Assembly (NCBI GenBank): GCA_029884275.1
Contig: JAOUIC010000009.1
Span: 1-13,603, forward strand
DNA from: Gemmatimonadota bacterium
Lineage (GTDB): Bacteria; Gemmatimonadota; Gemmatimonadetes; Gemmatimonadales; GWC2-71-9
DNA length: 13,603 bases
Direction: 5' to 3'
Numbering within the stretch: position 1 is the first letter of the stretch; each line of letters begins with the position of its first letter. The notes beneath the pieces are model-generated. The model was not told where the DNA came from and ran no database searches. It saw only the letters and a program-made list of their open reading frames with translations. Positions 6,909-13,603 of this stretch are shown piece by piece. The translations under genes and the position numbers were made by a program.

Positions 6909-7256
6909 TCAGTTCGCCGCCGAATCGGCCTGGGCGGGTGGGGCCGCCTCGAGAGGCAGCGGCGCCGCGGGCGCGGTGGCCTCGGAGCCACGACGAATCT
7001 GCTCGAGGACCGCGCTGCTGGAATCGGACCTGGTGGGCGATATGAGGGAGATCAGCAGGGCGAGGAACATGAACAGCCCGCCGCAGATCCAGCTCATCTT
7101 GGTGAGGAGCGTGGCTGCCTGCCGGCCGCCAACCACGAGGTCGGTGGTGCCGCCGCCGAGCGACGCGAGCCCGCCACCCTGGCCCGCCTGGAGCAGGATT
7201 ACTGCTCCGAGGAGGAGAGCGTCGAGGACGAGGAGCGAAATCAGAAAATAGTACAT
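6909..7256 (-). CDS. secG: Protein translocase subunit SecG
   Basis: SecG is a small accessory subunit of the SecYEG channel in the cytoplasmic membrane. The 115-residue protein has two hydrophobic helices, at about residues 2-23 and 54-73. The loop between them is glycine-rich with the family pattern GGGTTDLVVGGRQAATLLTK, followed by MSWI at the start of helix 2. Residues 74-115 form an Ala/Pro/Ser-rich hydrophilic tail, which is common and poorly conserved in SecG. Placement directly after tpiA is a well-known conserved neighbourhood in bacteria. The ATG at 7256 starts right at helix 1. In the 69-base gap upstream, TACACT (7286-7281) could be a -10 box, but the matching -35 (TTCCAT) is poor. 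Confidence 0.93.
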   Translation of the reverse strand: MYYFLISLLVLDALLLGAVILLQAGQGGGLASLGGGTTDLVVGGRQAATLLTKMSWICGGLFMFLALLISLISPTRSDSSSAVLEQIRRGSEATAPAAPLPLEAAPPAQADSAAN

Positions 7257-7325
7257 GATCTGTCTGGCTAGAGCCGGATAAGTGTAGCCGTCAGCCCTCC
7301 TGAATGGAAGCGGACGGCCCCGCGG

Positions 7326-8072
7326 TCATCCTGTCGCCACGATCCTCGCCCAACCAGCGGGATCCAGGCTCGCGCCACCGACCAGGACCCCGTCGATCTC
7401 GGACTCCGCCAGCAGGGAGGCGACGTTCCCCTGGTTCACGCTCCCGCCGTAGAGCACCGGCCGCCGACCCGGCGCCCCGAGCCGCCCCAGCTCGGCGCGG
7501 ATCGCGGCATGGACCGAAGCGGCGTCGCCCGGCGTGGCGTTCCGTCCGGTGCCAATGGCCCACACCGGCTCGTAGGCGATCACCACCTGGCCCCACTGGT
7601 CCTGGCCCATACCGCCGAGCCCCGCCCTGAGCTGTCTGAGACAGACCGCCTGGGTCTGGCCCGCCTCGCGCTCCGAGAGCTGTTCGCCGACGCACAGCAT
7701 GGCAGTCAGGCCGGCTGCGAGGAGGGCAGCCACCTTCCTCCCCGTCTCCTCGTCGCTCTCCCCGAAAACGTGGCGCCGTTCCGAATGGCCTACGAGCGCG
7801 CCCGTCGCCCCTGCCCCATGCGCCAGCGGAATCGATGTGGCGCCGGTGAACGCGCCCTTGGCCTCCCAGTGGACATCCTGGGCTCCGATCCTGACGTCAG
7901 CGCGACCGCCGAAGGCGTTCGCCGCTGCCTCGAGCGAGACGGCGGAAGGAAAGAACCAGAGCGTGCGGCCTTCCACCGGGTTGCTCTGCGCCAGGAAGGC
8001 CGACGCGAATGCCCGCGCCTCGGCCGGCGCGATGTGCATCTTCCAGTTCGCGGCAAACGTGAGGTGGCGCAT
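7326..8072 (-). CDS. tpiA: Triosephosphate isomerase
   Basis: It interconverts dihydroxyacetone phosphate and glyceraldehyde 3-phosphate. The 248-residue protein has the expected active-site residues: Asn9 and Lys11 in AANWKM, His96 in VGHSERR, and the catalytic Glu168 in AYEPVWAIGTG. The phosphate-binding loops YGGSVN and GVLVGGASL are intact. One odd point is GAFTGATS at 73-80, where most family members read GAFTGE-x-S; the usual Glu is Ala78 here. The ATG at 8072 gives the standard N-terminus and lies 9 bases after the pgk stop. No strong ribosome site is visible, so translation may depend on coupling to pgk. Confidence 0.96.
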   Translation of the reverse strand: MRHLTFAANWKMHIAPAEARAFASAFLAQSNPVEGRTLWFFPSAVSLEAAANAFGGRADVRIGAQDVHWEAKGAFTGATSIPLAHGAGATGALVGHSERRHVFGESDEETGRKVAALLAAGLTAMLCVGEQLSEREAGQTQAVCLRQLRAGLGGMGQDQWGQVVIAYEPVWAIGTGRNATPGDAASVHAAIRAELGRLGAPGRRPVLYGGSVNQGNVASLLAESEIDGVLVGGASLDPAGWARIVATG

Positions 8073-8081
8073 GGGCAGGGC

Positions 8082-9272
8082 TCAGGCCTCGTTGAGGGCC
8101 GCGACACCCGGCAGGACTTTCCCCTCGAGGAATTCGAGGGACGCCCCGCCGCCGGTCGAGACATGGCTCATCTTGGCCTCCAGGCCCGCCTGCGCGACGG
8201 CGGCGGCCGAGTCGCCGCCACCGACGACCGTGGTGGCGCCACCTGCGGTGGCGTCCGCCATGGCGCGCGCGATCGCGATCGTGCCGTGATCGAATGGGGG
8301 CGTCTCGAACACGCCCATCGGCCCGTTCCACACCACCGTGCCGGCACGCCGGATCCGCTCGGCGAAATCCGCCTCGCTGGCCGCATCGATGTCGAACATC
8401 GCCCACCCGGCGGGGATCTTGTCGCGGCTCACGCTCCGGGTTGCGACACCGGCCTCGAGCTTCTCGGCGATCACCGCGCCGCGCGGCAGGACCAGCTTGT
8501 CTCCGGCCTGGGCCATGAGGCCGCGCGCCATCTCCACCCCGTCCTCCTCGACCAGGGAATTGCCGGTCTGGAGGCCCATCGCGCGGAAGAAGGTGCAGGC
8601 CATCGCGCCCCCGACCAGGATCGCGTCGACCCGCGGGAGCAGATGCTCGATGAGATCGATCTTGCCCGACACCTTCGCCCCGCCGAGCACGGCGACGAAG
8701 GGGCGACGCGGCTGTTCCAGCGCCCCACCGAGGTATTCGAGCTCCTTCTCCATGAGAAACCCGGAAACCGCCGGCTGGATCAGGCGGGCCACCGCCTCGG
8801 TGCTGGAGTGCGCCCGGTGGGCCGATCCGAACGCGTCGTTGACATAGATGTCGCCGAGCTGGGCAAGCACTGCCGCGAGCCCCGCGTCGTTCTTCTCCTC
8901 GCCGGGGTGGAACCGGGTGTTTTCGACCAGCGCGACGCCCCCGCGCGGCATCCGCTTGGTGGCCTGCACGGCGGCGTCGCCGGCCGGATCCTCGATGAAA
9001 GAGACCGGGGCTCCGAGCAGCTTCTCGAGTTCAAGCGCGCAGGGCCGAAGGGTGTACTTCGGGTCCGGCCCGCCCTTGGGTCGTCCCAGGTGCGACAGCA
9101 GGACGATCCGGGCGCCCTTGTCCCGCAGGTACTGAATCGTGGGGAGCGAGGCGCGGATCCGGGTGTTGTCGGTTACCACGCCATCCTTCACCGGGCAGTT
9201 GAAGTCCACCCGGACCAGCGCGCGGCGACCCTCGAGGGCCGCCGCGTCGAGTGAGCGAAGAGAGCGTTTCAT
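8082..9272 (-). CDS. pgk: Phosphoglycerate kinase
   Basis: It transfers phosphate from 1,3-bisphosphoglycerate to ADP, the first ATP-forming step of glycolysis. The 396-residue length is normal. N-domain substrate residues are seen in VRVDFNCPV (Asp23, Asn25) and LSHLGRPKG (His61, Arg64). LVENTRFHPGEEKND and VNDAFGSAHRAHSS follow. The C-domain nucleotide site is shown by VLGGAKVSGKI, VVWNGPMGVFE and GGGDSAAAV, with the closing STGGGASLEFLEGK. The ATG at 9272 lies 6 bases after the gap stop, with AGGGG just upstream. It sits between gap and tpiA in a classic glycolytic order. Confidence 0.97.
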   Translation of the reverse strand: MKRSLRSLDAAALEGRRALVRVDFNCPVKDGVVTDNTRIRASLPTIQYLRDKGARIVLLSHLGRPKGGPDPKYTLRPCALELEKLLGAPVSFIEDPAGDAAVQATKRMPRGGVALVENTRFHPGEEKNDAGLAAVLAQLGDIYVNDAFGSAHRAHSSTEAVARLIQPAVSGFLMEKELEYLGGALEQPRRPFVAVLGGAKVSGKIDLIEHLLPRVDAILVGGAMACTFFRAMGLQTGNSLVEEDGVEMARGLMAQAGDKLVLPRGAVIAEKLEAGVATRSVSRDKIPAGWAMFDIDAASEADFAERIRRAGTVVWNGPMGVFETPPFDHGTIAIARAMADATAGGATTVVGGGDSAAAVAQAGLEAKMSHVSTGGGASLEFLEGKVLPGVAALNEA

Positions 9273-9278
9273 GGGCCC

Positions 9279-10289
9279 CTACAACCGCGCCGCCATGTAT
9301 CGCATCAGGTCGACGCAGCGCGCCGAGTAGCCCATCTCGTTGTCGTACCAGGACGAGACGTGCACCAGCTTGCCGTCGATCACGTTGGTGAGCGCGGCAT
9401 CCACCGTGCTGGAGAACAGATTCCCGATGTAGTCCACCGACACCAGCGGCTCGCTGGAGACCGCCAGGATCCCCTTGAGCGGCCCGGCGGCCGCGGCCGC
9501 GAAGGCGGCGTTGACCTCCTCAGTGGTGGTGCTCTTCTCGACCGTGCAGGTCAGGTCCACGACCGACACGTCGCACGTAGGCACCCTGAGCGCGACACCG
9601 TCGATCTTCCCCTTCACCTCGGGGATGACGAGGCTGGTGGCCTTCGCGGCGCCGGTGGTGGTGGGGATGATGGACATCGCCGCCGCGCGCGCGCGCCGGA
9701 GGTCCTTGTGCGGCAGGTCGAGGATGTTCTGGTCGTTGGTGTAGGAGTGGATCGTGGTCATGAACCCGTTCACGAACCCGAACCGCTCCCGGATCACCTT
9801 GACCACCGGCACCAGGCAGTTGGTGGTGCAGCTGGCGTTGGAGATCACATGGTGCTTCGCGGGGTCGTACCTGTCGTGATTGACCCCGTAGACGATCGTG
9901 ATGTCCTCCTTCTTGGCCGGCGCCGAGATGACCACCTTCTTTGCCCCCGCGTCGAGGTGCTTGGCGGCCTTGTCGCGGTCGGTGAAGATCCCGGTCGACT
10001 CCAGCACGATGTCCACGCCGAGGCTCTTCCAGGGGAGGGCGGCGGGGTCCTTCTCGGCGAACACCCGGATGGTGTCGCCGTCGACGATCAGGCTGTCGGC
10101 CGCAGCCTCCACGGTCCCCTTGTAGCGGCCGTGGACCGAGTCGTACTTGAGGAGGTGCGCCAGCGTCTCGGTGCTGGTGAGGTCGTTGACGGCGACGAAA
10201 TCGAGTTCGGTCGCGCCCATGGCCTTGGCGGCCCGAAGCACGTTGCGGCCGATGCGGCCGAATCCGTTGATGGCGACATTGATGGGCAT
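9279..10289 (-). CDS. gap: Glyceraldehyde-3-phosphate dehydrogenase, type I
   Basis: It oxidises glyceraldehyde 3-phosphate to 1,3-bisphosphoglycerate. The 336-residue protein starts with the NAD-binding motif INGFGRIGRNVLRA. NDL at 35-37 places an Asp where NAD-specific enzymes bind the ribose. The catalytic Cys154 lies in SNASCTTNCLVP and His181 in TIHSYTNDQ. IPTTTGAAKA and SWYDNEMGYS near the end are family hallmarks. The ATG at 10289 is preceded by GGAG at a good distance, 48 bases after the comF stop. I see no clear promoter in that gap. It leads the gap-pgk-tpiA-secG-carA run. Confidence 0.97.
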   Translation of the reverse strand: MPINVAINGFGRIGRNVLRAAKAMGATELDFVAVNDLTSTETLAHLLKYDSVHGRYKGTVEAAADSLIVDGDTIRVFAEKDPAALPWKSLGVDIVLESTGIFTDRDKAAKHLDAGAKKVVISAPAKKEDITIVYGVNHDRYDPAKHHVISNASCTTNCLVPVVKVIRERFGFVNGFMTTIHSYTNDQNILDLPHKDLRRARAAAMSIIPTTTGAAKATSLVIPEVKGKIDGVALRVPTCDVSVVDLTCTVEKSTTTEEVNAAFAAAAAGPLKGILAVSSEPLVSVDYIGNLFSSTVDAALTNVIDGKLVHVSSWYDNEMGYSARCVDLMRYMAARL

Positions 10290-10337
10290 GCGGACTCCGT
10301 GGCAGGTCGGCGTGGTCGAAGCGTTGAACTGGTCGGC

Positions 10338-11054
10338 CTAGGAGAGCGGTGGCCTGGCCCGCGCAAAGGTAACAGCCCCCACGGCGCTGGCTCCAGCCTC
10401 GAGCAGGGTGAGCGCGGCAGCGGCGAGTGTGGCCCCGGTGGTGAAGACGTCGTCAACCAGCAGGACCCGCCGGGACGGAATGGCCCCCGTCACGCCGAAG
10501 GCGCCGGCGACGTTCGCCATGCGCGCCTCGGGAGTCAGGGCGGTCTGGGTTCCCGTCTCCCGGCGACGGACCAGCGCTGCGGCTTCCACCCGGCTCCCAG
10601 TCACTGATGCCAGCGCCCGCGCCAGCGCCTCCGCCTGGTTGTAGCCCCGGAGACGCCGCCGCCGGGGGGACAGCGGAATCGGAACCAGCAGGTGGTCCGC
10701 GCCCTCCAGCTGTGCCGCCATCCGCGCGGCCATCGGCTCCGCCAGCCGCCACCAGCCGCCGTACTTGAGGTGGTGCACCGCCTCGCGGGCTGTGCCCTCG
10801 AGCCAGACGGCGCTGCGGGCGCGCTCGAAGCCGTCCGGCCACCCCGGGCAGATGCGGCAGGCCGGCGAGACCGGGGACAGCGGGTGGCCGCAGCGGCGGC
10901 ACCGGGGTTCCGGGAGGGGGCGCCAGCGGTTCTGGCAGAGGGTGCAGGCGAGCGGGTCGGTCGCGCCGGCGTACTCGCCGCACAGCAGGCAGGAGCCGGG
11001 CAGCAGCCAGCGCTCCGCGGCGCGGAAGGCGTCAGCGAGGTTCGAGCAGCGCAC
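10338..11054 (-). CDS. comF: ComF-family phosphoribosyltransferase-like protein
   Basis: ComF-family proteins are linked to DNA uptake in naturally competent bacteria, but many homologues occur without competence genes. The 238-residue protein has a cysteine-rich N-terminal part (Cys22, 25, 37, 40, 52, 55, 66, 69), arranged as four CxxC pairs that could bind zinc. The phosphoribosyltransferase domain follows, with PIPLSPRRRRLRGYNQAEALA (shown here as its parts PIPLSPRR and RGYNQAEALA) and the PRPP-binding motif VLLVDDVFTTGATL around Asp201-Asp202. The start is GTG at 11054, 23 bases inside the end of aroE, and no later start keeps the first cysteines. No other competence gene is nearby, so the cellular role is open. 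Confidence 0.88.
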   Translation of the reverse strand: MRCSNLADAFRAAERWLLPGSCLLCGEYAGATDPLACTLCQNRWRPLPEPRCRRCGHPLSPVSPACRICPGWPDGFERARSAVWLEGTAREAVHHLKYGGWWRLAEPMAARMAAQLEGADHLLVPIPLSPRRRRLRGYNQAEALARALASVTGSRVEAAALVRRRETGTQTALTPEARMANVAGAFGVTGAIPSRRVLLVDDVFTTGATLAAAALTLLEAGASAVGAVTFARARPPLS

Positions 11055-11844
11055 GGTTCACCGCCGCGCGCATCACCTCGACGGGAGGGTCTTCATCGGG
11101 AAACCAGCACCGGAACGCCGCGGCGCCCTGCGCCACCAGCATCAGGCGGCCATCCTCGGCGCGGAGCCCCTCGTGGCGCATCTGGCGGATCCACACCGTC
11201 TCCCCCCGGGCATACACCATGTCGAGCGCCACCTGGGCGTGGGGCGCCTCCTCCAGCGCCAGCGGCAGATGGTCGCCGCCGTGGAGCCCGAGGGGGGTGG
11301 CGTTGATCAGCGCGTCACACTCCCCCGGTGCGGTCACCCGGCCCCCCTGGGACCGGACCCAGGCTTCGAAGGTCGACCGGCGCGCGGGATCGCGCGACCT
11401 GACCGCCACGGCCACGCCGCGGATGATCGCCGCCGCGACCGCGGCGCGCGCCGCGCCGCCCGTGCCCGCGATCAACCAGGCCGTTCGCGGCGTGTCGAGG
11501 TGATCGAGCGCATCGAGGATGCCGTCCACATCGGTGTTCTCGCCGGCGACGAAACCGCCCTCACCCCAGAAGGTGTTGCAGGCCTTGAGCCCCGCCGCCC
11601 GGGCCGACGGCCGGTCGAGCGCCAGCGCGGCCTGCTCCTTGTGGGGAACCGTGACATTCCCGCCGCCGCCGCCCAGGGCCAGGGCGCGCATCACCGACCC
11701 AAGCTCCGTCGCCTCGACCTTGAGCGGGACATAGACCGCATCGAGCCCCAGCGCCCGGAAGGCGGCGTTGTGCATCGCCGGTGACAGGGAGTGGGACACC
11801 GGGCTGCCCAGGATCGCGAAGACCCGCGTGCTACCGCCGGTCAC
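11032..11844 (-). CDS. aroE: Shikimate 5-dehydrogenase
   Basis: It reduces 3-dehydroshikimate to shikimate with NADPH in aromatic amino acid synthesis. The 270-residue length is normal. Substrate residues are seen in SPVSHSLSPAMHN (Ser17, Ser19), NVTVPHK (Lys69), Asn90 and ENTDVDG (Asp105). The NADPH loop GTGGAARA lies at 127-134, followed by INATPLGLHG and the late VAQGAAAF. I chose the GTG at 11844 because it starts the family-like segment and has GGGAG 7 bases upstream; the frame is open further but overlaps the phosphatase gene. It overlaps the phosphatase by 14 bases and comF by 23 bases, which points to coupled translation. Confidence 0.95.
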   Translation of the reverse strand: MTGGSTRVFAILGSPVSHSLSPAMHNAAFRALGLDAVYVPLKVEATELGSVMRALALGGGGGNVTVPHKEQAALALDRPSARAAGLKACNTFWGEGGFVAGENTDVDGILDALDHLDTPRTAWLIAGTGGAARAAVAAAIIRGVAVAVRSRDPARRSTFEAWVRSQGGRVTAPGECDALINATPLGLHGGDHLPLALEEAPHAQVALDMVYARGETVWIRQMRHEGLRAEDGRLMLVAQGAAAFRCWFPDEDPPVEVMRAAVNRALLEPR

Positions 11845-12298
11845 CGAGCCGCTCCCGCGCCAGCCTGTCCGCCACGCCTTCCAGCATCGCGTCGAGTTCG
11901 GCGAGCACCTCGCGATACAGCTCAAGGTCTCCGCCGAACGGATCGGCCACTTCGGCATCGCCCCGGCCGCTGTACTCGCCCAGGACACGCGCCTCGGTGG
12001 CCGTCCCCAGCTGCTCGACCCGGGCCCGGTGGTGCCGCGCCATGGTGAGGATCAGGGTCGCCGCCGCGGCCACCTCCCGGCTGAGCAGGCGGGCCCGGTG
12101 GTCCGAGAGGTCGAGTCCGTGCTCGAGGCCGACCAGGTAGGCCCCCTCGCTGGCCGGCGCTCCTTCCCATGCGCCGGTTCCGGCCGACGAAACGGACACG
12201 CCTTCGACTCCGCGATCCGCCAGCTTGCGGCGCAGCAGCGCCTCCGCGAGGGGGCTCCGGCAGGTGTTGCCGGTGCAGACGAACATCACGTGGGTCAC
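11831..12298 (-). CDS. Low-molecular-weight phosphatase, probably protein-arginine phosphatase (YwlE-like)
   Basis: The 155-residue protein belongs to the low-molecular-weight tyrosine phosphatase fold. The P-loop is CTGNTCRS with nucleophile Cys8 and Arg14, and the general acid is Asp119 in DPFGG. Two features match Bacillus YwlE rather than ordinary tyrosine phosphatases: Thr12 in the P-loop, the position reported to set phospho-arginine selectivity in YwlE, and the end region GEYSGRGDAEVADPFGG with a YwlE-like C-terminal helix. YwlE removes phosphate from arginines marked by the McsB kinase for ClpCP degradation. No mcsB is in the window, so the substrate is inferred. The GTG at 12298 overlaps the ispD stop as GTGA. 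Confidence 0.85.
   Translation of the reverse strand: MTHVMFVCTGNTCRSPLAEALLRRKLADRGVEGVSVSSAGTGAWEGAPASEGAYLVGLEHGLDLSDHRARLLSREVAAAATLILTMARHHRARVEQLGTATEARVLGEYSGRGDAEVADPFGGDLELYREVLAELDAMLEGVADRLARERLGDRR
11852..11856 (-). promoter_or_regulatory. Ribosome binding site deciding the aroE start
   Basis: GGGAG lies 7 bases before the GTG at 11844. It supports that GTG over the open frame that continues upstream for another 48 codons. Confidence 0.6.
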
Positions 12299-12969
12299 AG
12301 CAAGCGCTCCGCGAGGAAGAGGTCCTCGTCCGTGGTCACCTTCAGGTTCCGGCGCGATCCCGCCACGAGGACGACCGGGGCGCCCATCTGCTCGATCAAC
12401 ATGGCATCGTCGGTCGCCCGGGCGCCGTCAGTGTCCCGGGCATGCGCCGATTCCAGCAGCGCCCTGGGAAACCCCTGCGGTGTCTGGGCCAGCCAGAGCC
12501 GCTCGCGCGGCACCGTTCGGATCACCTGGGCCAGGCCGGGCTCCGCCCCGTCGGACTCCTTGACCGTGTCGCCGATCGGTATGACCGGGACGGCCCCCAC
12601 CCCGCGGCGTGCGGCGGCGATGACCGCATCGATGATGGCGCGGTCCACCAGGGGACGCGCGGCGTCGTGCACCAGGATGAGGGAGCACCCGGCCGGAACC
12701 GCCGCGAGACCCCGTGCCACGGAAGCACGCCGCTCCGAGCCCCCTGCCACGACCGAGAGGTTTCCCCCGGTCAGCTCGGCGAGGAACCCCGGGGGGTTGG
12801 CGGCATCGGCCACTGGAAGCACCACCACGACATGAGCCACCTCGGGATGCGAGGCGAAGGGCCGGAGCGCCCTGAGCAGCAAGGGCACCCCGCCGAGCTC
12901 GCGATACTGTTTCGGCACCGCCCCGCCGAACCGTACGCCGCGGCCCGCCGCGACGACGATGACGCCCAC
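12295..12969 (-). CDS. ispD: 2-C-methyl-D-erythritol 4-phosphate cytidylyltransferase
   Basis: IspD joins CTP and methylerythritol 4-phosphate, the third step of the MEP isoprenoid pathway. The CTP-binding N-terminus AAGRGVRFGG with PKQY (Lys20) is clear. GGSERRASVARGL, VHDAARPLV (Asp102), LAQTPQGF and LKVTTDEDL follow in family order. The length of 224 residues is typical. I chose the GTG at 12969, one base after the radA stop; a TTG at 12981 would add 4 residues and overlap radA. Neither start has a strong ribosome site, so coupling to radA is likely. IspF, often adjacent or fused, is not seen here. Confidence 0.94.
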   Translation of the reverse strand: MGVIVVAAGRGVRFGGAVPKQYRELGGVPLLLRALRPFASHPEVAHVVVVLPVADAANPPGFLAELTGGNLSVVAGGSERRASVARGLAAVPAGCSLILVHDAARPLVDRAIIDAVIAAARRGVGAVPVIPIGDTVKESDGAEPGLAQVIRTVPRERLWLAQTPQGFPRALLESAHARDTDGARATDDAMLIEQMGAPVVLVAGSRRNLKVTTDEDLFLAERLL

Positions 12970-12970
12970 G

Positions 12971-13603
12971 TCACGCAGCAAGGGCCTGCACCAGTTGCTC
13001 GACCCGGTCGAGCCCGACCAGGCGGATGTCTCCCGACGGCACCACCCCGCGCCCGGAGGCGAACACCCGGCGGAAGCCGAGTCGGCCCGCCTCGACCAGC
13101 CGCCGGTCCAGCCCGCCGACCGGCCTGATCTCGCCGCCGAGCCCGAGCTCGCCGAGGAAGAGCGCGTCGGGCGGGACCGGCCGGTTCAGCACACTCGACA
13201 GCAACGCGGCCGCAACGGCGAGGTCTGACGCCGGTTCGGTCAGGCGCACCCCGGCGCTCACCTGCACGAAGACATCGAGATCGGCGAAGCTGGTGCCGCC
13301 TCGCCGTTCCAGCACGGCCAGCAGCACCGCGAGACGTCTCTGGTCGAGGCCGGTCGCCACCCGCTGCGGCGTCCCGTAGCCGCTCCTGGCGGCGAGCGCC
13401 TGCACCTCCACCAGCACCGGCCGGGTTCCCTCCATCAGCGCGGTGACCGCGCTGCCGCTGGTCCCCTCGGCGCGTGCTGCCAGGAACAGCGAGGACGGGT
13501 TGGGAACCGCCACCAGCCCGCGGCCGGTCATACTGAATACCGCGATCTCGTCCACCGAGCCAAAACGGTTCTTGGTGGCCCTGAGCAGCCGGTGGTCGAG
13601 GGT
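12971..13603 (-). CDS. radA: DNA repair protein RadA (5' end beyond window)
   Basis: RadA (Sms) is a RecA-like branch-migration ATPase in recombination and repair. Only the last 210 residues are present. The RadA signature KNRFG appears 11 residues from the right edge, followed by the Lon-protease-like domain: VPNPSSLFL, EGTRPVLVEVQAL, GTPQRVATGLDQRRLAVLLAVLE (read as parts), EPASDLAVAAALLSS and GELGLGGEIRPVG. The zinc finger and Walker A motif would lie upstream outside the window. The reading frame continues to the last base with no break. Its stop is one base before the chosen ispD start, and it is the furthest upstream member of the gene run I can see. Confidence 0.95.
   Translation of the reverse strand, partial: TLDHRLLRATKNRFGSVDEIAVFSMTGRGLVAVPNPSSLFLAARAEGTSGSAVTALMEGTRPVLVEVQALAARSGYGTPQRVATGLDQRRLAVLLAVLERRGGTSFADLDVFVQVSAGVRLTEPASDLAVAAALLSSVLNRPVPPDALFLGELGLGGEIRPVGGLDRRLVEAGRLGFRRVFASGRGVVPSGDIRLVGLDRVEQLVQALAA

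Noticed and set aside
7281..7318. Stem GCCGTC/GACGGC and a TACACT box between tpiA and secG
   Set aside because: The stem has a 20-base loop and no T-run. The -35 paired with TACACT (TTCCAT, 17-base spacer) matches the consensus at only two positions. I mention it under secG but do not call it.
7509..9254. A 581-codon open frame on the plus strand opposite tpiA and pgk
   Set aside because: It lies wholly antisense to two clearly conserved enzymes. Its translation is Arg/His/Asp/Gly-rich with no recognisable motif. High GC at third positions keeps this antisense frame free of stops.
10290..10337. Two copies of GCCGACC in the comF-gap gap as a regulator site
   Set aside because: A 7-base GC-rich direct repeat is expected by chance here, and no promoter elements frame it.
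9360..10607. A 415-codon open frame on the plus strand opposite gap and the end of comF
   Set aside because: Same pattern of antisense shadow: biased composition, no family motif, and full overlap with the GAPDH active-site region.

Overview
The window is GC-rich bacterial housekeeping DNA. It is tightly packed, and all 18 genes I can support lie on the minus strand. The longest stretch without a gene is about 110 bases. There are no tRNA or rRNA genes, no insertion sequences, no phage genes and no CRISPR array. The mix (a type-B succinate dehydrogenase with one five-helix cytochrome b subunit, a short Mdh, a YwlE-type phosphatase, high GC and many GTG starts) would suit Gemmatimonadota or a similar high-GC environmental phylum. 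That placement is an inference from general character, not from a diagnostic marker.

In transcription order (from high to low coordinates), the first block is radA (3' part only), ispD, a YwlE-like protein phosphatase, aroE and a comF-family phosphoribosyltransferase. These genes overlap or nearly abut, and most start with GTG. After 48 bases comes the glycolytic block gap, pgk, tpiA (GAPDH, phosphoglycerate kinase, triosephosphate isomerase), followed by secG and then carA. I see no convincing terminator anywhere from radA to carA, so this may be one long co-directional unit with internal promoters.

An HU/IHF-family gene sits next. It has the clearest promoter in the window (TTGACA, 17-base spacer, TAGTCT), whose -35 box overlaps the carA stop codon, and a good stem-loop terminator behind it. 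Next are moaD, moaE and moaA for molybdopterin synthesis. moaD and moaE together form molybdopterin synthase; moaA makes the first pathway intermediate. trmL, a tRNA wobble-base methyltransferase, follows with its own terminator candidate. Last is a TCA-cycle block: mdh, sdhC and sdhA. sdhA runs off the left edge, and sdhB is expected just beyond it.

I found no previously undescribed system. The points most worth checking are the arginine-phosphatase signature in the small phosphatase, the HU promoter layout, the possible leaderless start of moaD, the basic tail on TrmL and a substitution at a normally conserved position in TpiA.
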